Shown piece by piece: positions 22,901 through 34,900 of a stretch of DNA of 64,000 nucleotides. The DNA lies in assembly GCA_020091685.1 (NCBI GenBank), contig CM034607.1, positions 6,817,465 to 6,881,464 on the forward strand, written 5' to 3'. The position numbers were made by a program, and so were the translations under genes. Source of the DNA: Lutjanus erythropterus (Eukaryota; Chordata; Actinopteri; Lutjaniformes; Lutjanidae). The notes under the pieces were generated by a model that was not told the DNA's origin, made no database searches, and saw nothing but the letters and a program-made list of their open reading frames with translations. Position 1 is the stretch's first letter, and each line of letters starts with the position of its first letter.

Positions 22901-25900
22901 GCCATAAAACCTAAATTGACAGTGAAGTTACAGTCTGTCAAGCCAAAACAATGATCTAAAGAGGCTAAAAAGCTCTGTAGAGCTGAGAGGAGTGCAGGGC
23001 TGGTGATAATTCTCTGAGGGTTTGTCACTATTAGCGACCCCCTTACACATTATACAGTCCTTTTTTTCCATTGTTAACATAAAAATATTGATTAGTGCAG
23101 CTTTAAACACTGCTTTTCGCCTGAAGTAAATTTAAAATGTCCTCAGCCTCGAAGCTATAATACACTGTGAGTGTGAATAATCAATGAACCTCAAGAGCAT
23201 AAAGCCTTGGGAGACATTTTTTAAATTCAAATTTAAAACACTAATTGTGAATGAACGTTCAAACTCTGACAGTTTCCTATTCACTGTGTAAAAATCTTCA
23301 TAACCTCACACTTTGGAAGGTAGCGATGCTTTAATTTCACGTCAATCCAGCCTGGCTGTCAGCATGTCCCCAAAGATGAGGACATCAGCACTTTCTAATT
23401 TGTTTCCCTATAAGAAAATTTAAGAAACTATAAGAATTTTTATTTTCGTTGGAATTTTTTTCCTGCTTGACCTCTGACATGACACGGATGAAGAGGTGGA
23501 GGGAGGTGACGACAATCATTACCACATCCTGCACCCACTTCACTGTAACGTTTGCCTTTTGACAATTTTGGGTCCGTGTAACCTCCTGTCAGATGGGCTG
23601 TTCCACCATCAAGAGAAACGTGGCCAGCAGGTGGTGGACTTGCTGTCTGCTCTGTGGTCAGGCCCACTTGCCATTTGCCAGAATTGCCAGATTGCTAGTC
23701 CGGGCCTCGGCTTTAACACATCTAAGGACATTGTGTACTGTGGTGTGTGTCGCCGGTTTCCTCAACTAGCTGAGAACTATAGCGTGTTTTTTATTGGAAA
23801 CAATGCCTTCAGGAAACACCACATCACAATTCATGTGAAAAGTGGACAAGTGTCACAGTTAAGGAAGGCTGCGTTAGGCTGCATTTAAAACCTCCTCTCT
23901 CAAGTGGAGAGAATTTTACAGGAAGAATATGGTACGTTTTTTATTACACAAACTCAGAAAAAAACATTTTCCAGATGAGTCAAAGTGCTGGAGAACATGT
24001 GGCTGTGTGAATGCTAATCATTATCATATTTTTTGAGACTGAAGTGTAATTCATTCCTTTTGGCAGGATATAGTACATTGTGCTTGATTTATTATACTTA
24101 GGACAATTACCTAAAAAGATGATTTTAAGAAGACACAAGTATTTATTTGAAATTATTTTGGCTGCAAGCAAGAAAGCCATAACTGGAGATTTATTACAGC
24201 CAGAACCACCATATATTATATATAAGAATTTATTGAAATTATTAAGGATATTTATGTCATGGAGAAGTTCATACCGTCTTTAAATCTGTAAGCAGATTAT
24301 AGTCAAATTGGGCCAAATGGATACAGTCCTCTAATACCACAGAATCCAGTTATTTTAGATGTAAACATGTCCCAAATCTCTCCTCACCTGTTTTGTCTTT
24401 TTTTGTCTGTTTACATGCAGAAAAAGGCCTACGTTGTTGGTCAGAATGATGAAAATTTCAAAAAGCTTACATTTGGGCCACCAAAAATGTACATTTAGCA
24501 TCTGTCCCACACTTTTAAGAATGATGTTAGCATGGCTTACAGTTTTCCTCTTCAATCACGGCCTAAACACTGTTTGAAACATGTTTCTACCTTTATAAAA
24601 AACAACTTAGTGGGGTAAAACGAATTTTTGGCAAATCTGTGGCATGAAAAAGGTCATATTTAAAGATAATACTGTCAGTGTAGTGGAATTGTTTGAGCTT
24701 CTACACGCCTGTACATTGTGAATTAATTTTACATACAGCACACCCTGCATTGTGTTAAATAATGCACTCTGCGATGTATTCGACATGGCAGCGCATGAAT
24801 AAAGCCATGCAGCAGTGCAGCAGCAAGCCATGCAGACACAGTGTTGGGCACAAAGTCTCTGCACTCGCTTTCCCTTTTCTCTAAACAGGCTTACCAAACT
24901 CAAGCATTGCTTTTTCCTGCACTAACAGCGGCTAATCAGCCAGTGCAGGTCACAGCAAAGTCTAGACATGTCTCCTCCTAGCGTTGGTGGCAGGACGGGG
25001 ACAGACCACATACAGAACAGCAAGTTAGGACTGGGGGGGGGACAGACACACAAGGAGGTTTTTTTTCTTCTTGGAAAACACAATTATGCTACACAATATG
25101 TAAACTGCGAGGATGGACAAACAAAACTATGAAAAATTTAGACACATGATGGTTTGCATGGATAAAAATGCATGTTTTATTACAGTTTTACATTTCAAAA
25201 AGTGACAAAATAGATGTATAAAAACAAGATGAACAAATAAAAAATAAACACATGGAATGAAGGCATGAGGGGAAACAAGTGGGAGATGACTGGTTTGATG
25301 TCTCATAAATAATTTGGCACCTTTATATGCAGACAGATATGGCTGTTAACATGAGACAGGAGAAAGTGAACCCACACAATAAAAACATGAAACTGCTGGT
25401 GCACCAAAAGTTTTTCCTCACAGCTTTCCCAGTGTATCCACTGCATTCAAGACTATTTTTACACACTTAGTTTATACATCCAAAATAAATTTCAGACTAC
25501 AGCTTCATCTGGCTTGCAGTTTATTGTGCACACGCAAATAAAAGAAAAAAAGTTATGGCTGTCTTGTTATTCTGGCGTAAACAAAAACGAGCTGTTTGTC
25601 TTCCAAAATGCCAAACAGCAGCTACTCTACGTCCTGATATGTGAGTTCTGTGGCTCAGGCTGAAACTCTATCAGAACCGCAGTTGCGTCTTGTAAACACA
25701 AGTTGCTGTACGACTCTCCGGGCGTCCTTTTATATCCCTGCCTGTCAGAGGGAACAAGAGAGGCGCTCTGTGAGGAGGACGACGAGCTGGAAACGGCATT
25801 TGAGACTTTGATTCTTATAATTCCTGCTCTCTTCCTGCCTCATAAAAGACCCTGAGTTGATGTACTGCACAGGAACAAAAGACTGTGGCGTAGATTGTAA

Positions 25901-28900
25901 ATAAAAATATGTAGTAAATAGTACCTCTGTAGTTTTTTTCAAAAGAAAAATGTCAGTAAATCTGATTTGTTCATTTCCATGAGGTAAACATGACTGAGAT
26001 GTTCAGAAGTGCCAGCAGCAGGCGTCTCAACTCATCAGACTAACAAAGCCAACGGCTAACCACACATTACTACATCAAAATTTCAAAGAATACTTTTAAC
26101 ATCCTGTTAAATGGGTTTATTTGCTTTTTTTCTCCCAGAGAGAGATGAAAAGATTGATACCACTCTCGTGTCTGAACATTAAATGTGAAGCTACTGACAG
26201 CAGGCGGTTAGCTTAGCATAAAAACTGGAATCGGGGGCAAACTGTTTGCCTCGACTGGTCCAAAACGAAAATACACCAACCAACATTTCTAAGTTTGATT
26301 TACATGACAGTGCAGGGTTGTTTAACAGCGGAAATACATGACACAGCACGTCATGTAGGCGGGGCAATTAGAATAGATGACAGCTGATCAGCCTCGCTGT
26401 GTGTATAATGAGTTTTAACAAGTGATAAAGCAGTTGATTTGCAGGCTTCGGCAGACTATTTACTGGGACTGAATTAATTAACTTGATCGCTTTAACTACA
26501 GGCTCGTGAATACACAATGATTTATTTATTTTAATATGGAATATAAAAACACCCACAAGGATCCTCTGCTGTATCACACTGCCTCGGGTGCAGTGAGCTA
26601 TTTATTTTTAATCATTTTTAAACAGATTGTACCAGTTTTTTTTTGGACAGTTCTATATAGTTTTTACCTGTTGGAGGCCCACACAGCTGCGCATAGATTA
26701 AATAAAAAGGAGACAAGTTGCGGAAAAACAGAAATGCGAAATGCCATAGCTTCTGTGCTCAGAGTAACAGCTTCAGTTGACTTGTCCTGCATATTTTGGC
26801 TGTAACCCATACATGGACAGAAATATAAAAAATTATTAAGCTTAAGGGTAAGTATTGTGTTGAAACTATTTTGAGACACTAACAATTCCAGCCAGGGTGT
26901 AAAACTACTTTTTTGTCCTCTGGCAAAATGGCTAGTGAATGCCGCTCCGTAATAAACTGTTTTTTCTGGCTGGTGAGTAAAGCAAATCTAGCAGCCACTT
27001 GCATGTGGCCTGGTTCCAACACAACAGCTCCGCATAAAATCAAAGAAGATAGAAAGTGTTAATTAGTGAGCTTTAGTGGTATCTGTGTTGTAGGTGGAAT
27101 TTTTTTTTTCACTTTGAAAACACTGGCCACACATTTTCCTGCAGTTTTTACACACATCCTCACTCTGTACTTAAACAATAATCCAACGTTTGAAAGAAGA
27201 AATAACTCAATCCTCCTCACACATAGCAGATTGAAAGATAAGCAATAAAAATGACCTGTGCTGAATTGGCCACTTGCCGAGTTGGCCAATGTTAGTAAAC
27301 CAAAATAAATATTTCTGCATAACTGACATAACTGAGTCAGTTTGCTGACTTGTCTCTACTTGTGTTACTGTTACACTGTGTTTTAGCATTGATCATTACA
27401 GCATAATTACCACTTGTGACCACTGCTGTTAGTAGCCTGGCTTTAACATGCAGACATGAGACTGACATTGATCTTCTCTTCTCACTCTCTGGAAAGACAG
27501 CAAATAAACACATTTCCCAAAATTCTTCCTTTAAGCTGCTTTTTAATCTTATGAAATAACCCCAGTGTACTGTGAGTTGTCAACCTATTTAAATGACATG
27601 TGACGCTCTGACTGTAGTGTAAGTAGAGTACACGCAGGGATTAACCCAAACACAACAGTCAACATAAGGCAGCAGACAGATGCTGGCTCGAGGCTACAGC
27701 AGGCAACAAGGCTTCTGTCAGGCAGAGGAGGAGTTTTGGTGGGAGTTTGGGGGTGCAGGCACGGGAGAGGGGGATTCCTGCAAGCCAAAAGCCAGCTGGG
27801 AAGACCCTCCTACCACGTTTATCTCGCTCTTAGTGGCCACGGTGGGCAGCTCGATGTCCGCGCCGGCTGTCTGGACGGATTCATCCGCGGGCAGGAAACC
27901 TCGTCTGTCGATCAAGCTGAGAAAGACGGAGACAAGGAAGATCAGGGTTATTAAAAGAGAAACCTTCATCTTTCAAAATAAGACAGCATACTTAGGCTTT
28001 ATTGTTCATTCAGGGTAATTTAAATGAATGTGTCAGGGGTTAGAGCTCAACAAAAACCTTTTTAAAAACTATTTCAATAATGGATTCATCATCAAATGTG
28101 CCAAATGTCAAACACTGTCTGGTTGATGAATCAAATATGTCCTTCATAAAGAACCTGGTTTGGAGTTAAACCCCCCGTTTTACAGGTGCACTGTTGCAGT
28201 GAACTATAATGCTGTTTAGCAGTGCTAACAAAATACAGTCAATGGTTATCAGTACCCCTTCATTTGAGCACTGCCTGGTTATAAATCAGTGAATTACTGT
28301 CAGAGGACATGAAGACATTGAGCTCATTATTGCATCACAGTTAACAACAGCCAGTGACTGCATGTGTCCCAGCATGTATTACAGCTTTACACTCACTACA
28401 CCTCTCTGATAAAACCAGTCCATGCATTTTTAATCATTTTCATACAGTTGGGGCTTGATCACAATGGAAGATCATAACTGTAATCAAAATTAAATACATT
28501 AAATGGCTCAGTTAATGATTTAATATGCCGATAAATGCACCAAAAGTAGTACTACAAATAAATGTAGTAATTAATTATTTATAAAAGGTTACAAAAATTG
28601 ACATTTCTGTTATAATTTTCTTCTGTAAATATTAACCATTGTATTAATCTCCATATTTATTTATTTTACCATTCATTTTTCCATTTTATTTATGAATTTT
28701 TTCACATACTGTCGATCTGTACAATCAGATGTCAATCAGTCAGCAGGTGAAAAGTTGACACAACAGCCGTCTCATTGCAGAATGAAGCAGCAATGGATAA
28801 AGAAATAAATAAAAATAACTTTGGATAAACACATAGTGGGGGAATGCAAAGGGATATAATACAGAAATAAATAAATATTATTAATTTTAATACATAAAAA

Positions 28901-31900
28901 TGGAAACTTAAATGAGAAATAAAATTAATGTTAATAGAAAATAAGTACATCACATTTTATCAATGAATTAAATGGTGCATTTATTTTTGATAGCATTTTT
29001 GGTGCATTTAATGGCATATTAATTTATTTATTGAGTCATTTATTTATTTTTTATTTTGGCACTTTCAGTTCTCCATAAATAGGTGTTAAAAAGCATCCGA
29101 ACATAAATATTATCACAATGGAAGTCAGTCTGCTTCTGTAAAGGAAAACAGAAATATGATATAAACATATGCATGAATGTGGATGAGACACGTTGATGTT
29201 AACTGACGTTGTCTTTAGGTCTTAATCATGCATGGATTCCTTTAATATTTCAAACAGTATGTGAGCTGTGAGACTAACCTGGGTGGCATGGGTCCACAGA
29301 GCATAGTACAGCAGTTGATAAAGATGTTTTTATGACTGTATGGGTTGGTGACATCTTCTCCACTCTTCCCTGACCAGGAGCCTTTAATCTGGAGCAGACA
29401 ACATATATTTCATCTTATTTATTGTGCAACATCTCAGTTTTTATATCAACACATATTCAAATTATGAGAATTTCAGCAAAACAGTCCTTTGATATGATTA
29501 GGAAGTCATCATTAACTCCACGAACTCCACCATTATTATTTGACATAGCGTAATACTGACGCAATGTAATTAAAGTAAAATTAGTTTGACTTTACCTGTA
29601 TTCCAAATTTTCACTGTGTCACGTGTCACAGCTGTAATCGTAATGTTACTAAAGCAGCTCAAAGCAGTACTCACGTCTTCATTTGTGGTCAAGTTGGAAG
29701 CAACCAGGTATGTATGGAAGCCTGAGAGGCCCAAGATGGACCAGACTGAGAAGAAACATATCACCAGCTCCACGGCAGTGAAAGCTTGGGTCAAGGAGAA
29801 CGTCCGTAAATTGGAGAAATAAATAAAACATGAAAAAAAACAAGGAAGAAGAAATCTTTAAAACGTTTGTGATCAAAGGATATCTGCCTGGACTCTCCTG
29901 CAGAGCGAACACCAGGCCTTTTCCACCCTGAGCCCCTGAAAGAGACGGAAAAAACAACACTGACACGAGGCTCAAAGTGCGTTTCCAGTTCCATTAAAAA
30001 GAAAAAAGTGTGTGATCGTGTTGGGATTCCCTAACCAACAACTGCAGTTAATGCTCTTGATTTGGGGGCAGTAACAGCAGAGTCGAGCTCAAATATGTTC
30101 ATTTTACAGAAACCCTTTAGAGAGCAGAGCTATTGAATGAAATCTAACTCGAAAACTGTGTGGACTCTCATGTTCTGCGAGGTAAGTGGTCAAATGGGAA
30201 CAAGTAAATACTGTAATGCCACACACTCAAAGGGGTAATTCGGGTTATTTGAAGTGGGGTTATTTGAGGCACCTTTCCATAGTTAATGTACACAGTAGAA
30301 GGTGGTGAATACACCCTCAGTTTGGAGCAGCGGAGAGGAACACCAGCACGGACGCTAAGCAATATCAGTTTATGTGTACGCTATACTTAGAATATTTTTA
30401 CTGCTTTGCCTTGCCATTAGTCTGTCTTTTCCAACAGGAAAGCAGCATTATATTTGGCAAAAACTGCTCTCTCCAAAGCAACCAAACTCCTTGATTAAAA
30501 CCAGTCATTTTTAACTTTTTCTTACATTGCAGAACAAGGGAGTTGCTGGTCTACTGCTGCCTCGATCAGTTAGCTTGTTTGTGTTATTACGTGACTTCTG
30601 TGAATCTGAACTAACCTTTTAAACCAAGAAAGTCACACAATAACACAAACAAACTCACAGATGAAGCAGTAGACCAGCAGCTCCCATGATCTGTGAGGTA
30701 AAACTACTGTTTTTGCCAGTTGAGTCTGGTTGGGCAAGATAAAGCTGCGAAAATATTCTAAATATAGCATACAGTCGAACTGATATTGAATTTTTTAGGT
30801 GGGCCTTATTGGCTAAAGTCCTTTCTGTTGCTGACCCCGCTCACAGAAATATACAGTATTACATGTACATGTATGAAATAGAGAGAAATAGGGGAAATGT
30901 GAATAACAGAGACTATGTTTCCTGCACTTGTGCGGTGACCTTTAAAGAATGAAAATATCAAAAGAAGTGCACTGCAACAGCATTAATTTTACTTTGAATT
31001 CTCAGGAGAGAATCAGTTTCCGTTCATTCATATATTTTCTGCCCTGCCGCTAAAAGAAAACTGATGTGGCAGATTTTACAGGAAAAATGCCTGCCCCTTT
31101 CCTATAAAACTTTCCTTAAGAAGCAGGAATCCTTCTTAGGAAGTCTGGTGTGACCTAGCTGCATTGTTGACCGGGTGAAAACAGCAGACTTTTAGAGTCG
31201 TATAGGATTCATACACGCTGCACAGTGTCAGATACAGGTTGTGATAATGAAAAGGGAAAAAAGGTGTGAAAATTGGGCAGAAATCAGGAGAAATACAGGA
31301 GAATTTTGACGCAGGGATAAGGGATAGGGCAATGAAAAACAGTCTCCTGGGAAGATATGGAGGATTGGCAAGTATAGCTGGTACTCTTTTCTGCTTCCCC
31401 CACAATGACCTCATACAGCCCCACTTCAAATAATCTACAGACTATATGCATCTGCAAACTATTTATTTAGTGCAGTCACAAAAGAACTGAAAACAAAACA
31501 AACAAAATGTTCTGTGTATTTTTCTCATCAGACTCATGAACTGCTCTGATGTGGTAAACCTCGCCCGTCTGGCAGTCCAATCCAGACAAAACAAACATCA
31601 ACAGTTAACTGGCCGGAGCTGTTCGAGCCAGGTGTGTTAGCACTTATTATCAGTAAAATCCTAACTTCTTTTCGACACCTGTGAACCTGAGGAAGAGCAC
31701 GTACTCAGTGCGAGATGCGTGGTCACACAGCCGAAGATGAACGCCGTCAGGAAGGAGAGCGACACGATGAAGGTGTAGAAGAAACGGTAGTTGCGTTTCC
31801 CCACGCAGTTCCCCACCCAAGGGCAGTGATGGTCGAATCGCTCTGGAGGAGAAACGCACCAAAGGAGAATTCACAAGGAACTCAGAGTGCAACCACTGAC

Positions 31901-34900
31901 ATTTTCATTTTAATTTAATCTCAGGAATACTTCAACAGTTTTGAATGTACTATATGCTGATACGTCATTCAAGTCAGTCCAGCCTGAACCGGTGTAATGC
32001 AGCAATGTCCTCTGTAGCCTTGTGAAACCCCTATTCATTATTTATCGCTGTAAATGTCAGAGTGTCGGCGTGTGTCCGCAGCTCACCCACACAGTTGTCA
32101 CACAGGCTGCAGTGGGAGGTGCGTGGAGGCCGGAACATCTTGCAGGTGAAGCAGTACTTGAGCTTCACCACCTGCTGGTTGATGACGACTTCCTTGGTGC
32201 GCGGTGGAGGCCGGTAGCTGGTGTTTCCAGTGTTGTCTGCAGCGGAGAAAAGGGGAAAGAGAAACAACAGATTCACTGATCAGCTGATCTTAAAGGAGAA
32301 ATCTGTAATAAATCATATAATGGTCATGGTATGTCATCAGAGATCAAGGAAACATGGTAAGTTGAAGTACAGGCTCCTCTGACAACAACACTGCAGCCAG
32401 TGTCCCCTTTGAAATTTCTATTCTGGGCCGGAATGATTTTTTTTTCCATGTTAATTAGAGTTCAAATTGATGCAGGATGTTAGCTGAATAAGTAAGTGTC
32501 TCTTTATGAGCCGTTAGAAATAATTAATAATCTTGTAGAAGGTAGATGTTTATGACGTTTAAATTGAGCAAAATGTTAATGGAGTTTGGCAGGCAGTGAG
32601 ACAGGCAGTCACTGAACTAAAACTCCACAGTGAGTATTTTCAGAGCAGTGGGCTTTTGTTTTCAGGATAACAGGCTGAACTTTACATTGAAAGACAACTG
32701 GCAGTTATTAACAGCTCACTGACTTACAGTGGAGGACTCATCGTCACTTATTATTGTTAATTTATGATGTTGCACCCATCTTGTGCTCCTGCAGCCTGCC
32801 TGAGCTTCCCCAAGTCTGGGGAGGAGGGGGCAGAGGGAAACAACTCGCTCCGACCATTGATTGTATATCAAAGAGGATTTCAACCCATTTAATATACAGT
32901 CTATGGCTCCAACTCACTATATGGAATGCAATACTCACTTTTGCATGTGCATCTCTTATATATTGCTCTTTTAAGTGATGATACTAACTAAGGTTGTGTT
33001 CCGTTCAGGTCACACAAATTCACGATGCTTCTATTGTGCATGTTAGCTCACTGGATAGGCTCTGCTTCGCTAAATGGAATGGGACCTTAATTAGTATCAT
33101 TGGTAACACTTGTGTTTACCCTGATATTTCATATCAGTATGGCTGCTGTGGCTCTTCAATGACTGAACTTTGATACCTGAAAACTCAGTGCTCTCTGATG
33201 TCCAGCCACTTTGAGAGGGGTGGGGTGGGAATATTGATCCTTTGTTATATGACCACATGGTGATATATAAAACCTGCAAGAAAGTAGGCTGCTGCCTGGT
33301 TACACTAAATGCCCAGACATTAACAGAAACTATTCACAGTCAAGAGTTGAATACTTTTTAACTTGTCACAACTATACGGAAGCTGCTAGCCATGCATCCT
33401 CCAGCAGTAAATGTGGTCAACCTATGCCATATTCCTGTCCCACAACACTTTTATCATTCTTATTGCAGTCATCTCACTGAATCTCCAACATAATTTTAGT
33501 ATTTTAGTAGCATACTTATTAGAGTATGAATTATTTGGTCACTTTTCCAGTGCAAAAACCACATACTCAAAACCTGCTGTGAATTAGTATGGTATTGGGA
33601 CACACCTCTAGTTTATACTACAAATTGAAATTAGTTTTTATTCATGTCCACCCAAAAATGAAAATTCAGTTGTTATCTACTCACCCTCATGCCGATGAAG
33701 GTCAGGTTTAGTTTTTTTTAGCCCACAAAACACTGCTGGAGTTTCACAGGAAAACAGTGCCGCAGAATCTTCCAAACAATGGAAGTGAATGGTGACCAGT
33801 TTTCAAACATCAAAGAACAGAAAAGAAACATGCCAAGCTGACTTGAAAGACGTCATCTATGCCATGTTTTTAGGCTAAATTTTGAACAGTATGGAGGCTT
33901 TTTTTTTTTTTTTGGTTGTTTTTTCTGTTTGAAAACTGATCACCAAAAGGTGTTTGGGAGATTCTGCAATGCTGTTTCCCTGTGAAACTCCAGCAGTGTT
34001 TTGTGGACTAAAAAACTAAACCAGACCGTCAATCACCATGAGGGTGAGTAGATAATGACTGAATTTTCATTTTGTGTGAACTATCCCTTTAATTCCTTTT
34101 TTAAATTGGATCAGTAACTAAGACAATTGTTCAGAAAATATGGAGCCAACGTAAATGTCCAAAGGGTTTCCTTAAAGCTAGCGCAGCAGGTAAATATGCA
34201 ATACCTCTGTCAGAGTCCTCGTTTCAAAAATAGCTGGAACAACAGCAGTACGGTTGGGTAACATGAACATCTTACATCACCACTGCCTAAACTTTGGGCA
34301 TGAGTAGGAGTTAACAAGGTGCACATGATGCCAACTTTAGACAAGGTCATTATATTGAAGCATGCCATATGAAAAGGAAAGATACAGCTGGCAAGACTTG
34401 AACACAACTGATGGAGCGCTGTGAACAGGACTGTGGTGGAAAAAAAGACAGGTTGGGGCAAAGCAATCTGTACAGGACCTTGTAAAGATTAAACAAATCT
34501 CCACTCCAAACTTTAGAAGTCAACAGGACACATTTCCTCCAGAAAAACTGGCTGCAAACTGACATCCATTACACATATGGCAAATGAGTCTCAGGACCTT
34601 TAATGTGTCAAAGGTTTCATCATCATTAACATGAACTGGCAGCAGAATGACTGCTCAATTAGAACTTGCCTTATGTTTCAGTATCAAAATAGCCGACGCT
34701 AGCAGAACAATGCCTGAATTGTGCTCTGAAGCATAATAAACAGTGTGAAAGCTCTTATGACAGTGCCACAAATAGTACGTCCTTGAAGTTGGACATGATT
34801 GAACGCCACCGAGCAGATTTCTTATAAAGAAATGAGCTGAGCTCAAGCAGTTTGAAGCCACATGGAGAGTTCCACTGGCAATGGTGGTTTAAATTCAGTG

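Larger units (their letters stand above)
19948..27813 (-). other. zdhhc18 intron 8 (7.9 kb), repeat-rich
   Basis: The intron of the long transcript. It holds the 20625 fold-back element, a TTAGG pentamer run, the 21981 palindromic element, the 22795 dispersed repeat, a zinc-finger fragment at 23690 and a GTTAGCTTAGCATAAA repeat near 26205. Stretches 20000-20600, 21050-21970, 23900-26200 and 26350-27700 show nothing else recognisable. Minus-strand AATAAA-like signals occur (for example in GTTTTATTACAG near 25174) but without an exon to attach them to. Confidence 0.6.

Noticed and set aside
25140-25320. Possible minus-strand 3' UTR with TTTATT signals
   Set aside because: No coding exon can be attached to it within zdhhc18 intron 8.
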